In this document: piece by piece, positions 8,715 through 21,669 of the stretch
How positions within the stretch are numbered: the first letter of the stretch is position 1
Layout of the letters: every line of letters begins with the position of its first letter
Assembly (NCBI GenBank): GCA_905397405.1
Contig: CAJPVJ010000183.1
Coordinates: 1 to 33,728, forward strand
Direction of reading: 5' to 3'
Length of the DNA: 33,728 bases
Source of the DNA: Oppiella nova
Lineage: Eukaryota; Arthropoda; Arachnida; Sarcoptiformes; Oppiidae
The notes under the pieces: model-generated
Databases searched by the model: none
Told to the model about the DNA's origin: nothing
What the model saw: the letters and a program-made list of their open reading frames with translations, nothing else
Position numbers and translations under genes: made by a program

Positions 8715-10885
8715 CGCATCCCATAAATATCCCATAAATAAGCGCAAATAGAGTGCAATGTTTAGTCAGAGTAGCGAAACAGTGCATTAAACCACTGTAT
8801 TATACAATTGTGTCCAATATTTACCAGTTATACAACACATCTCGAGCCGTACACCTGAACTCACTTATAGGAGATATTTGTTGGCCATTAAATCAATCAC
8901 TGACTCTATAAATGGCAAAACATTTCTACCTTCTCGTTGTGTCTCAATCTCTTGTACGTGTAGTATATCTTAATTACTTCTACAGAATATTCCTTTAAAT
9001 AACTTTAATATAATTGATTGCATTCATAATACTGTACTGTATTTGCAGACTACGAGAGATACGATTTATGGCTCATTACATGCTATTAGAAAGTTTTGGT
9101 ACCAAAGAATTGATTTATACTTAATTACTTAAACAATAAACACAATTATATTTATTTAAATTTCTCACGTATAGTGTGCAGTAAACTGTGAAAACGATAT
9201 CTGAGTCTTATCTGGAAAACTAAACCCAAATTGAAAATTGTTTGTTAACTAAACTATCGGCGAATGATTGAGTGATGTTTAACACACAAGCGTTTGCTTC
9301 AAAATGTTTGAAATTTGGATTGAAGTTTGAATTCAGTTGAGTTGAACGCAAGAATGCGAGCTTCGGATCCAATCTTTTAAAGTAATCTTAAATATCAATC
9401 GACAGAAATGTTTAAAAATAATACCAAATAAATATGAAAACATATCACATTTCAAAAATGTGTTTTTAACTATCAGATGAACAATCGCTTTAAGATAAAT
9501 TTTCATAAATTTCAAACAAATTAAATAAAAATACATTCAAATGGGTTAAAATCTCCAAGTAATAAGTGTTTCATAAATAATTCGTAAACTATAAATATTA
9601 ATTTTAAAATTGGTTTTATAAGTATGTTAAAAATAAATCTTGTATCTATTTCTAGTATATCAAACCGGAATAACTTATTTTACAGTGGATCCAATTTATT
9701 TATATTAAAATATAACTTATTGTAAATTCACCGTGCAAATATTCTACAATACAAGTTTTCATTATTTATAACACTTTAAAGGGCTTTAAAATATTTTTAT
9801 ATGTAATAAAGATGTATAATTAACTAAAAATACTAATATTATATTAGCGATACAATTTATCAATATTTTAAATGTATTAACAAATTAAAGTGTTAAACAT
9901 GTTGTTAATATTCATTTGCTTATCGTTGACTAATAGCTAAGAATAGTGAGATAATGTTATCCAAAATAGGATTTACACTCTTATAGTGATTAATAGCCAA
10001 ATGACAAGTGATTAATTGCATTAATGTTCACAAACATCTCTTTTTCATTAGCACACAAATTATTATTATTTATGATTATGTTTGTTCAGTCAATGACTTA
10101 AATACAATAAAAAGTAACTGAATATATAATTGGTTTTTATATGATTACAACTATAACTATTTTAGAAAAGGCATCAAAATATATTCAAGTGAATGAAGTA
10201 ATAGCCCAAAAAAGTGTTGCAAAGAATACAGGAGTGATAACTGAAAATATTATTATATTTGTTCAACACTTGGATTATTATATTTCTTATTCTCCGCACA
10301 AAACCTCTTCTCAAACCAGAAAAAGAAGAATAATTTCATTACAAATATAATACAATTCTATTAAATATACTCTTATTTTGTCATTTCGTTGAACCCGAGG
10401 AAGAGGAGTGCAATCATATATCGATTCAAATAATCATCAAAATAATAATATCATTAAATTAATCATTTACGGCATAGAAGATCATATTAAGAGTTCCGAA
10501 ATGTTAACACATTTTTAAAATAAAGTCTTCATTCAATTATTTAATTACATTAAAAGGCTGTTCACTAATTCACTAATACTTTCTAATTAACAGACAATTC
10601 TTTGATTTTAGTTTTGATTAACACACGAGTCGTTGAATAATATATAGTACTTAGAGATCATATATTTCATGCGATATTAGACAACAGAATACACGTCCTA
10701 TTTTTCTTTTGTTGTTTAATGTTGTCGTAACCGATAACATGATCTCTTGAATTTTAAAAAGTTTTTATTTGAGTCCTAAAAATTTTTCAAACAGAAAGTT
10801 ATGCATAAATAAGGATATTCTTTTCATATATATTTAGGTGAACACAACAAATATGGAAAAATTGGTTACATTTTGCTGTCAACGC
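8715..10885. other. AT-rich non-coding sequence
   Basis: Only short chance open frames on both strands. I see no exon, RNA gene or long repeat here. Confidence 0.5.
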
Positions 10886-10913
10886 AGAGAGAGAGAGAGA
10901 GAGAGAGAGAGAG
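10886..10913 (+). repeat. (GA)n microsatellite
   Basis: An uninterrupted AG dinucleotide run. Confidence 0.95.
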
Positions 10914-11557
10914 CTAAACAGTTTGACTCGAGAATAAAGAAATTATATTTACTTTACTTAACGATTCTTTTCCATAAATTTCTTTCTTTTCGCGGAATCC
11001 TCTGAATGTGTTATCAAATGATCCTTTTTCTGCTCAAAAACCTCTTTGAGATACAACAACAACAGCGCTGGAAGTCAGTGGAAAGGGTGACCAAGTTTTA
11101 GGAGTTGTTATGATATATACATCAAGATTTATGAACCGAAGATTAAATATAAATAAAACAAAACGCTTCTCGAAAAGTATGTCACATATTGTCGTCCAAT
11201 GAATTGAAAACACATTTTTTGTTTGACTTATGAATTCAATTCTCTATAGACTTTTTTGTCTAAAAATAAATAGCGGTATAAGTGTTATATAAATTAGATT
11301 TATCATTGGTATTTATATTTGTAAAAGCTAAATAATAAAATTGTTATAAATTTAAAGCATAATTATCCTTATTTGTACTCTTAATTACTTTACAAAACTA
11401 TCGCCCAATACTGCACTCATTATTTCTACGTGACTGTCAAACAAGCATTTATTTTAGTACAAAAAACTCGCTTTATAATATAAACAGGGTTTTTACAGTT
11501 TTTTTATATACTTAAAAATATATGAGTAATTCAAGAAAGGAAACTATATAATTATTT
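10914..11557. other. AT-rich non-coding sequence
   Basis: I see no gene or structured repeat in this stretch. Confidence 0.5.
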
Positions 11558-11584
11558 GAGAGGGAGAGAGAGAGAGAGAGAGAG

Positions 11585-11624
<40 letters not shown>
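11558..11624 (+). repeat. Palindromic (GA)n-(TC)n microsatellite
   Basis: A GA run is followed directly by a TC run, so the two halves are reverse complements and can fold into a hairpin. This switch of strand within one tract differs from the other simple GA or CT tracts in the window. Confidence 0.95.
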
Positions 11625-11626
<2 letters not shown>

Positions 11627-11867
11627 GTCAAACATAAGACGACTGTTTTCTTCACATAATTTAATTTTCAGCGAATCAATCAAAAAAGGTTTCCAGTATT
11701 GGGTATAGACTTGGGAAAGAAAAAAGAAAACTAATTTGTCTCTCATTTATAGTGTGTGTTGAAAAAATTGAGTTAAATTATATGATTAGAGTGAATGAGA
11801 TATAAAAAAATTGATTAAACTTTCCTTTTCTCGTTTTCTAGTATTTAATATTATAATCGTATGGCAT

Positions 11868-12894
11868 ATAAAAAAATAATTTCTAATCACTTTGGAGTTT
11901 TAGTTGCTTTTTCTAACTATTAAGTAGTACAGTATTACCAAATTTTATAGTTTATAGTTTATATGCATTATAAATTAGTAATTTGGTAAATTAATTAAGT
12001 TATTTTTATAAATTTACGATAAGATTTGTGCCGGTTTTGGTTTAATATAATAATAACGAAATTATATTTTATGGATTTCTTATTTAATTTTATTAAATTA
12101 AGTTACTAAAATTAATATTACTAATATTTCTACATAAATCTACTATTAATAGCTTATTTTTCTAAGAATTAGCTCACGTAATAATAAAATTTCCTGATAT
12201 TTAATGTTTCACAATACCTCGTGTAATAAAATAATGATTTTACGAACATTTAAGAAAACAGTAACTAAATTGACCGCAAAATTGTTGACTTTTGTTTGTT
12301 TTAGCATTAAATACAATATTAATGTTAGGTTGAAATATAATAGCGAAATCCTCTATATTTTATTACCAGTCTCTCTCTCTCTCTCTCACACAATAAAAAA
12401 ATAATTTCTAATCACTTTGGAGTTTTAGTTGCTTTTTCTAACTATTAAGTAGTACAGTATTACCAAATTTTATAGTTTATAGTTTATATGCATTATAAAT
12501 TAGTAATTTGGTAAATTAATCAAGTTATTTTTATAAATTTACGATAAGATTTGTGCGGGTTTTGGTTTAATATAATAATAACGAAATTATATTTTATGGA
12601 TTTCTTATTTAATTTTATTAAATTAAGTTACTAAAATTAATATTACTAATATTTTCACATAAATCTACTATTAATAGCTTATTTTTCTAAGAATTAGCTC
12701 ACGTGATAATAAAATTTCCTGATATTTAATGTTTCGCAATACCTCGTGTAATAAAATAATGATTTTACGAACATTTAAGAAAACAATAAGTAAATTGACC
12801 GCAAAATTGTTGACTTTTGTTTGTTTTAGCATTAAATACAATATTAATGTTAGGTTGAAATATAATAGCGAAATCCTCTATATTTTATTACCAG

Positions 12895-12915
<21 letters not shown>
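11868..12915 (+). repeat. 525-bp tandem duplication, two slightly diverged copies
   Basis: The segment starting at 11868 is repeated from 12393 with a period of 525. A handful of substitutions distinguish the copies, for example CACAATACC against CGCAATACC and GTAACTAAA against ATAAGTAAA. Each copy ends in a CT run and contains a stem of about 10 bp (ACCAAATT near 11938 with AATTTGGT near 11984). The paired open frames at 12204 and 12729 arise only because 525 is divisible by three. They read AT-rich residues with no known domain. Confidence 0.93.

Positions 12916-12941
<26 letters not shown>
12894..12941 (+). repeat. Compound (CT)n(CA)n microsatellite
   Basis: At the end of the second 525-bp copy, the CT run passes directly into about 15 CA units. 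The first copy has only two CA units at the same place, so the CA part expanded in one copy. Confidence 0.93.
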
Positions 12942-12942
<1 letters not shown>

Positions 12943-15900
12943 GTCAGCCTAGAGTTCATTTTAATATATTATATAAAAGTCTTAAAACTCTTAAAAGCAT
13001 TGATATTCTAAAAGCGTTTCTAAAATCAGAGAAATTTCAAAACATTTTTTCCACATATATTTGTATACGATTTGAATGTATGGCTCAATATTTTAAAGGG
13101 AATTTTTAAAATAGTTATTAAAAACACTTATATTTTCAGTGCAAAGTTTTTTTTGCTCCCAAAGTATAAAAAGTTATTTACGTAAATGAGAATTTATTTT
13201 TTTAATAAAAAGTTTTTTATTAGCTTTTTATTAAATTTAGTTTTACATCGATTTTCAATTTATATGAACTTAAAGCCTAATTCTAATGTGTTGTTCACAT
13301 CACGTAATGCATAATAAATTCAAATTAACATTTGTTTTTAAATATGTTTTGGATTTAATTTAATATTAGTATCTCTCTCGCAAATGTGTGTATAATTTAA
13401 TAAATAATTGTAAAAACAATTTCAAACTATTTTTATTTGTTTACATTATATTTGTTCGCAATTTCTTTTCTGTTTGTTTGTCTCTTATGCGGTAAATCGA
13501 TAAAAATTTCATTTTCAAATTTATTTATTATATCTATATTTAATGTCATGTTTTATTACAACTTATATGTATTAGTATATAGAAAGCCAATGAGGCATCG
13601 GATGGAAAGGCATACAAACAAAAAGACAATAAAAACTCGATATTAATCTCTGTTTGTGTATATGTTTGTGGGTCTCAATGAAAATGAATTGTGAGATTCA
13701 ATGGCATCTAAACTATTCATAGGAATTATTTTCGTATAATTCTTGTTTCTTAATAAATAGAAAGTACATTGTTCAGTCAGTTTCCAGTAAATCCCCGTGT
13801 ACTTCATGTGTCACATTTTGTGTCTTACAGCTTAATATTATGAATTTTTCGGTATGTTTTAGGATTTAGTTATTTGTCTAAATTGAATGACAAATACACA
13901 GAGATTTAAAATCCCGTGTAATTATATACTGTATTTTAGTGTTGCGTATAACTGCAATCCTTTTGGCAAATACACTAATCATTGTGAGCCCCAAATCATA
14001 AGCTTTTACTTAATTTTGCCACTCTTGAAACATTTTCAAAGTAATAATAATAAGTCTTTTTGTCACTGATTTTGCCATAAGTTTGCGTAACAAAGTATGG
14101 CTTAAAAATTCACTTAAAATACATTACTCTTAAGCGAGCATAAGATGTATTTTATTTTAATGAATGACTTTAATGAAAAATAATTTCAAATACATGTCAT
14201 TTATTTAATTTACATTTGCATTGTTTAGATATTATCGTATATTTTCCCAAATCAAATGCTCGTATAATTTAAATGCATTTTTCAATTTCAAATAAATTTC
14301 TCATTCGCTGCACAATAATATGTATTTTTATGATGATTGCTATGTAAAGGACAGCCAGTTTGTGCCGAGCACCACCACCAACCACTACAAACACACCATT
14401 AGAGAGACTTAAAAAGTTGAGTCAAAATAATGATAAGCCCTGGCATCGGCTCCGAAAAATGTAAAATAAAGGCATTTCCACTCTCACTAGCTATCGATTC
14501 ACTACATAATTCAACGCAAATTCAGGAACTCATAAAATATTTGTCAGTCGAACCAAACATTACATTAATTTTTCAGAGAAAACCCGAAAATATAATAAAA
14601 TTTAAGAAAAATAATGTGTTTTGCGAAATAAACATTTGCATAAAATTTGAATAAAAAATTAAGTTTTTTAAATAAATATATTCTTTACCATTTTTTATAT
14701 GTTAATCAGAATTAATAGTAAAATTCAAAAAACCTAAATAAAATCTTACTCTCTCATAATTATATTAATATCATTAAATTAGAAGTATAATATTAAATTG
14801 TATTTAAATCCCATATTTTTCATTAATAATAAATAGTATTAATCATACATTATATTTGATACATTAGTTATCTGCAGAATATCTAAAAGTTTTGTTTTTC
14901 TGTTTTCTAATGAGTATTATTATCCGTTTTAAGAAATATTAAGTTTTTGTTTAAGTTTTTTGTGGGTCTTTAAAAGAAAAGTCTGGTTTGGATTGAAATA
15001 CAATTTTCTATATGATTGATAACATGGAGTAATAGCAGCAACTAGAATATTAAGTTCAATAATAATAATAATAACGCTTAAGTTATAGCATAGAATTTAT
15101 TTTCTAATAAATTATATTTTATATATATTTAATGATTCATTTTTTAGGAATTATATTTATTATAATGTAAAAGTTTAACTGAATTTTCTTGACTCTGGGG
15201 AAATACTATGGGGAAAGGCATTGACTTTCCGTTTGCCTTCAATTGTATTATAATCTGTCTATTCTTTGAATCAAACGATTAATCTTGTATTCACTCATTG
15301 AATACAGAATAACAACAAAAATATATAATCAAAAGAGAAAAGAGAGAGAAAAAGTTTTTTAAAGAAATGATTCAATCGTTAGAGAGAAATGTATTATACG
15401 ATACGAAAAATGTAGAGAAAAATTGAATTTTGGAGATATTTATAAATTATTATTATATGAATAAAGCATTTCTTTTTTTCGGAGAGAAACTATTTTTTTC
15501 TCTTAACATCCCTTTAATGGCATTATTATTGGAAAATAGATTTATTGGGACTTCTGTGCAAAACGTTATACAAATATAAATATTTTTGGAAATCATATTA
15601 ATTTATGTCCGTATAAATAAAATTAACGTTGCTTTTAAAAATGGGTATTAATTATGATTTATTGTCATGAATAATATAAGCTAAATATCAAATTGTAAAC
15701 ATCCTTATTTAAATACTACTTTCTAACTTAAGTTTTATTAGTTGTTACTATTATTACCAAATTTATTGCAAAATTATGACCACTAAATAGGACATTACAT
15801 TAAAAACCATGTACTCAAGTTACGGGTTAAATGAATATAAGGTTCGCTTAAAAGCCAATAATAAAAGGAAATAATAAAAATAAAAGATTGAGTGAATCGT

Positions 15901-17860
15901 AAGAAAATGCAATTATAACAAGAAAGTGAAATCATTTGATGGCACATAATATTGTATTACAAAGTAATTTGTGCATGGCGAATTCAATACATGCTTCGCT
16001 CCATTTGTTTATAATAAGTCATCTCATATGATATGATATATAAAATGCATTTGATCGCACAGTTATCTCGCACTCAGAGCACCGATACCTATCTATCTCT
16101 GGACAGTCATGAATAAAACACTACTCTTTAATGGAAATCTATTGTATTTCTTCTTTGAATCAAATTTTAATTTATTGTTCACTTGACTCGGCTTTAGATT
16201 TATTAAACCTATCATACCTACTGTGCCCGTATATATTGAAACCCAAACCCAGGGTATGGTGTGCTAGTAGTCTACTTTTTCTCCTCCAATTACTTATGTG
16301 TTTTTGTGTCTAATTTGGTTTTATATCTTTCAAATTGCAACATAAGATTAATAGTGGGTTTCCAAATGAAATTATTTTATTTCGCTTATATTTATCACTA
16401 ATATTATACGAAATCAGTTCCAGATCTGATTACTGTATTGATTAATATAATGCACATATTCCGTACACTCCAATGGACTTTATGAAAAACTAGTACAAAA
16501 ATAAATCTTGTTTTATATAATGATAAATACATAAAAAATTAATGTATTAATAACTTATTTACTCCAAGGATTATATCATATAAAATTCAAAAACTTCTTT
16601 ATTCAAAAGTCAATTTTATTTTTTAAATTTTGTGTTATTCATTAAGTTATACAGTACAACTACTGAATATTTTTATTATTTAGATTCTTGTATACATTCA
16701 ATATTTTAGATTAATAATAAAAATCATGTATAAAATAGTTCATGTATTTACAAATATGTATTGACTTTAATTGGTTTTATCGTAAAAGAAAACACACGAA
16801 AACTTTTGTTTTATATATAGCCCGCAAATATGATTAAATTAATTGAATTGTGGAGTCGAAGTCACAGTTTCTCTATTTAGACCATAAGATTGTGTTTAGT
16901 TTCTCATATATTTTAAGCACAATTCAAGTCATGTTATAATTTCTCGTGGGATTCGCCATCAGAAAAGTGTAACGCATTCCTGAAAAGGCTGTTATGTTTG
17001 CAAATATATATAAATATATAAAAGTTTATCACAGAATTGTTTTGTATGTGTTGTGTACACTCCATAGGCATTCATTTGGTTAGTTTAGTACTACTTTTAA
17101 AATCGTGATCTGAATCAAAAGGCATGCCTTTCTAGTAATAACATTAAGAGACAAATATATTAGTGAAAAATCCTATAATAAATAATTTTGTGGCTATAAT
17201 TCACTTGGCAATCGACTTTCGTAAACCTTATAACTTACTGTAGTAGTACGGGTAGTGTCTAATCATTTTGACTACACTATAGACTATTTGTTAGTTAACA
17301 ATAAATAATGGATTTTTAAGTAAGGGATCCATTTAAATTTTTTTCTGGTGATCTCCCTGTGCATATCAAATACTGAAGTTACTATTTTCTAGGGTTTCCT
17401 ATTATGTCTTATAAATAATTTGCTCGACTTTTACGGAACAAAAAAAACTCGACAACAAAAATCTATTTTACTTAATATACGGGAAACAATGAAATTGAAA
17501 GTAAAAGTAAGAAAAGTGAATAAAACGACACAAGAAAATAAAAAAGTTTTTTGTCGTATATTGTTTTAAAACGAAAGTAATATTTTGTTTGTTTGTATTT
17601 ATTTTTAAAGGTTTTTTGCACTCTTGTTGATAGTGTGAGGAGTTATATAGAGATCCAATATCTGTGATGAGAAAAAACCTTTTGCCATACATTTTAATCT
17701 GATTATTGAGTCACATATTCTTCGCCCGGTTTTCACTCTTTATTTTATCACTTCTTTTATTTTTTACATATTCTTCGGATGCGAATGAGAGAGGGATATG
17801 GCGTTCACAATAGTGGTACCGATATTGTGCTGAAGTGCTTTTAAATGCAATATATATCGA
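12942..17860. other. Long AT-rich gene-poor stretch
   Basis: About 4.9 kb with no gene I can support. Small patches are less AT-rich (14350-14400, where CCACCACCAACCAC-type sequence occurs; 15180-15235; 16050-16110; 16230-16290). None extends into a frame with splice sites or a recognisable protein. Confidence 0.45.
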
Positions 17861-17876
17861 GAGAGAGAGAGAGAGA
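17861..17876 (+). repeat. Short (GA)n microsatellite
   Basis: About eight GA units. Confidence 0.9.
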
Positions 17877-18012
17877 ATTTATGAATTACTCAAATCTATG
17901 GGAATCGACATAACATTTCTTCTCATTCATTCACACCATAAAAGACACCATAAGACTGAAGACATCGATTGGATTTTGCACTTAACTCGAGTCGAAATTT
18001 CTCTTTTCTACT

Positions 18013-18017
<5 letters not shown>

Positions 18018-18049
<32 letters not shown>
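18018..18049 (+). repeat. (CT)n microsatellite
   Basis: An uninterrupted CT run. The flanking open frames rich in Leu and Ser are repeat artefacts. Confidence 0.95.
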
Positions 18050-18051
<2 letters not shown>

Positions 18052-19019
18052 ACTCACTTTGCCTTTTCTGTTAGGTTTAAGTCATTTGGTTTTTGCGCCA
18101 AAATTATTGGCTTTTCTTTTATTTATATCGACGGTTAGCACTGATATATCTATCGACGAGTTTATATAATATCTATTTTTTGTTTGTTTTGTTTTCCACA
18201 TTCTTTATGCGCTGAATATGTGATTGAATTGATATACTAAATGTCTATTACTTTTTGAACTCAAATATATACTATAAATATAGATATATATTATCTATTA
18301 ATGAAACAAATGTCAGAGAACTTCGTTCCGCTTTATCTCAACACAAAAAAGTTTCGCAAAATAAAAACAAAAACAGTTTTTGTCTATTAATATGTTACAT
18401 AAAACTATCATATATTAATGCTAAGCTTTTTTGCCTACATTTAATGAATCTTTTATTTTTATTATCGTTTAATAATAGATTAGTTAATAATAATAATAAT
18501 TCCCCTGTCTATATGTCTATTAGTTTCGGACAATTCATTTGAATGTTATTTCCATTCATTTTATGACTTAAAACAATGACTGAAATGTTTTTGTTTGAAA
18601 CAATTTCTATCCATATATTAGACAAACAAACCATCATTTATGCCAAATATATAATAAATTTCTTTTATTAAATTTATTTCTATACTCAATAATACATTTG
18701 TAATTGATTTTAAATTGAAATATATTTTTTATTTATTACATTATTTTGTAATATATGACTTTTATTTATAAATAGACATAATTTATTATAATATAAATAT
18801 TAAATAAATGTTACGTTAGTTAAATAATGATATGCGATATAAAATATTGGTAAGTATGTCATTAATAAATAATCTTTGAAATATATTTATAATATAACAT
18901 ACAAAAATAAAAGTTCACTTTTAATAGCATTTTTATTACATGCTAAGTGCCTTATCACAGAAAATAATTACAGATTTATGATATATACTTTTTATTTATT
19001 TTTAATCCATTATTGAATC

Positions 19020-19024
<5 letters not shown>
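18050..19024. other. AT-rich non-coding sequence
   Basis: Nothing recognisable beyond low-complexity AT sequence. Confidence 0.5.

Positions 19025-19065
<41 letters not shown>
19025..19065 (+). repeat. (GA)n microsatellite
   Basis: An uninterrupted GA run of about 40 bases, one of the longest in the window. Confidence 0.95.
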
Positions 19066-19070
<5 letters not shown>

Positions 19071-19911
19071 CATAAATTCATAGCTCGAATAAAACATTAT
19101 TTTGCGGAAATAATAGGGAGAAAAGAGTATATAATTTATTTGTAAAGCGAATATATTTTGAATTTTTGTGTTTGATTTACTTGTTTCCCATTTAATGGTT
19201 TGCAAACATATAGTAGTCTTTTGCTGAGCGATGAGACGAGCCTTTCGGACCATTGCCTCCGCTTTTGTATTCAAGTGATACCAAACTTATTATTACTATT
19301 ATTATTATTAATATTATTGTTATGTAGCCTAATGTGACTATCTCTTCATTATTTGTCACAATTCGTTATTTATTTATCAAACATATGCCTCTCTCTTATT
19401 AACTGTATTTTTATTATTCATACGAAATCGGCGCATAAACCTTGAATTTTGGGTACAAATATTTTTCTGCGATTATAATGTATTTTAATAGCGTTTTCTA
19501 TATTTAAGACTACATTCCCTATTAATTAATATTAATTTGTACGCAAAACCAGATGTGTAAGCATTTAAATAATGTTTTTCAATTAATGGCTATAGTAATG
19601 GTGTTTTTGAACTTTTTTGTTGAAAATGTCTTCATAAAATTGGATACATTTATTTGATGGCTTATTTTAGTTATTAGATATTAAATTATAATTATCAATT
19701 AATATTTATTATAAAATCTGAATACTGATTTTAAATGGCATATGTTTAAAATTTAATTAAAGTTATTTTTACATAAAATCAAATTTAATTAATTACAAAA
19801 CATAGTGTTATTTAAATAAACAAAAGTTTTTCAATTAATTTAATCTAAAAAAACAAAAAATTAAAAATGTAAATGTTTTCCGAGAAAATTGTTAAAAATA
19901 TACTCTTAATT
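19066..19911. other. AT-rich non-coding sequence
   Basis: The part at 19200-19270 is less AT-rich, but no exon borders or protein similarity are apparent. Otherwise featureless. Confidence 0.5.
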
Positions 19912-20169
19912 AATTATTTTTATTTTTAAAGCTATTTAAATAACAACTTAAAGCATACTTTCCGGCAGTGCATGCAATTTATTGTGTATAAGAAATTTAG
20001 TAAATTATTTTTAGTACTATATGTGGTACTAATAGTAACAATTATTTTTATTTTTAAAGCTATTTAAATAACAACTTAAAGCATACTTTCCGGCAGTGCA
20101 TGCAATTTATTGTGTATAAGAAATTTAGTAAATTATTTTTAGTACTATATGTGGTACTAATAGTAACAA
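19912..20169 (+). repeat. Perfect two-copy tandem duplication, period 128
   Basis: The unit beginning at 19913 repeats at 20041 with no visible mismatch. Its content (for example CTTTCCGGCAGTGCATGCAA) is unrelated to the duplication at 120-376, yet the period is the same 128 bases. Confidence 0.95.
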
Positions 20170-21148
20170 ACAATAGCCCATTATATTAGAGTACACTTGA
20201 AATCTATTGTCCGCCACTAATCTGTTTAATTGAATGAAGTATTTGAACGCAATTTTTAATACACTTTTTAATTTATTAGAGCCGAGAGTTGATATAAAAC
20301 TTTGATTCCCATCTCATAGATGGTGAACCTATGCTCGCGTTTTATACATACATTTCCCCTCAAAATAATCTTCACATCTATTTTGTTGGGCTGTATATGA
20401 ATGGGAAGAATGTATGGAATGTTAAATACTTTGATTATATTTCGAGAGTTTTATTTGAATTTTTAAATAGCATTATATTTTTTATGTAAGAAATATTCAA
20501 AATATTGTAAAAAATATTTGATTTTTTCCTGTTATTGACAATAAAAGACTTAATAAAACGTGACGTTTATATGACAATCAGATATACTTTAAAGTTTAAA
20601 CTTTCAAAAATCAATACAAACTCTAGATTTATCTAATTTTTAAACATTTCTATTTGTATAATAAGGTTTATATATTTATTTTAAAATATAATAAAAATTC
20701 TTGTTATCAAAATGTATTTATTATTCAAATATTAACAGATAATCAATACATATATATGAATCTTATCCAAAAAGTTATGTATTTTCTTTAAAAGCTATTA
20801 TAAAGTTTAGTTTCACATTAAAACAAAATATAAAAATGCAAAAAAGTAAATCACTTTTAGCTAAAGGGCTATAAAATGACAAAATAAAGAAAAATATAAA
20901 TGAAAAAACATAAAGAATTTTTTATGAAAATAATACGAAAATCTATATGAATTTTATCAATAAATCAATAAAATAACAGTATATAAGATGTGTTTTGCAT
21001 TTTTCTATGAGTCAATGCATTAGACGTTTTATTCAATAAAGTTATTCAAAAGAAAATATTAAATATAAATCGAAACCAAAAAGAGTTTTGACATTAAGAG
21101 TAGAAAGAGAAACGTTTGGCCGAAACCTATCATTAGTTTGTAGGCGAG

Positions 21149-21149
<1 letters not shown>
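20170..21149. other. AT-rich non-coding sequence
   Basis: No supported coding region or RNA gene. Confidence 0.5.
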
Positions 21150-21190
<41 letters not shown>

Positions 21191-21272
21191 CGTATGGTAT
21201 AAAACAAAACATTTGTGATACGGCACAGGGATGTCAGGACCTTTTCACTAACCATTAGTCAGGCATATAATT
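21150..21272 (+). repeat. Left arm of GA-bounded inverted repeat
   Basis: A GA run (21150-21188) followed by about 85 bases is the reverse complement of 21565-21669. The non-repetitive core of each arm (starting ACTCGTATGG on this side) shows no mismatch that I could find. A spacer of about 290 bases separates the arms. Confidence 0.93.
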
Positions 21273-21526
21273 CTCGAGATAAACATCTCTTTTACCACGA
21301 ATTGAATTCATATTAAGATTTGTTTGCGAGAGAAAGACAGACAAAGATAGACATTACTTCATCACCGATAGGAACAGACAGTAGAGCACTGGTAGTGTAT
21401 GGAGTGAACCGAAAGCACTTCCATTGATTGCTTCTCTTCTAAACGTCTTTTTTCGGTCAAATATAACGGTTCAATGCCTTAAACATGGATATTGAGAGCT
21501 ACTGTCCCTTATCTCCTCGTGCGGTC

Positions 21527-21530
<4 letters not shown>

Positions 21531-21563
<33 letters not shown>
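21531..21563 (+). repeat. (CT)n microsatellite
   Basis: A CT run inside the inverted-repeat loop, directly before the right arm. Confidence 0.95.
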
Positions 21564-21564
<1 letters not shown>

Positions 21565-21568
<4 letters not shown>

Positions 21569-21669
21569 ATATGCCTGACTAATGGTTAGTGAAAAGGTCC
21601 TGACATCCCTGTGCCGTATCACAAATGTTTTGTTTTATACCATACGAGTCTCTCTCTCTCTCTCTCTCT
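21565..21669 (-). repeat. Right arm of GA-bounded inverted repeat
   Basis: Reverse complement of the left arm including part of its GA run, here as CT at 21648-21669. Transcription across the pair would give a long hairpin RNA. A fold-back copying event or an assembly error at the microsatellite are alternatives. Confidence 0.93.

Noticed and set aside
12204-13109. Pair of similar open frames suggesting a duplicated small gene
   Set aside because: They reflect the 525-bp tandem duplication (a multiple of three) and end in microsatellite. The substitutions show no sign of protein-level constraint.
17835-18169. Two overlapping + strand frames with hydrophobic Leu/Ser stretches
   Set aside because: The hydrophobic part is a translated CT repeat. 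The flanks are low-complexity with no splice or domain support.
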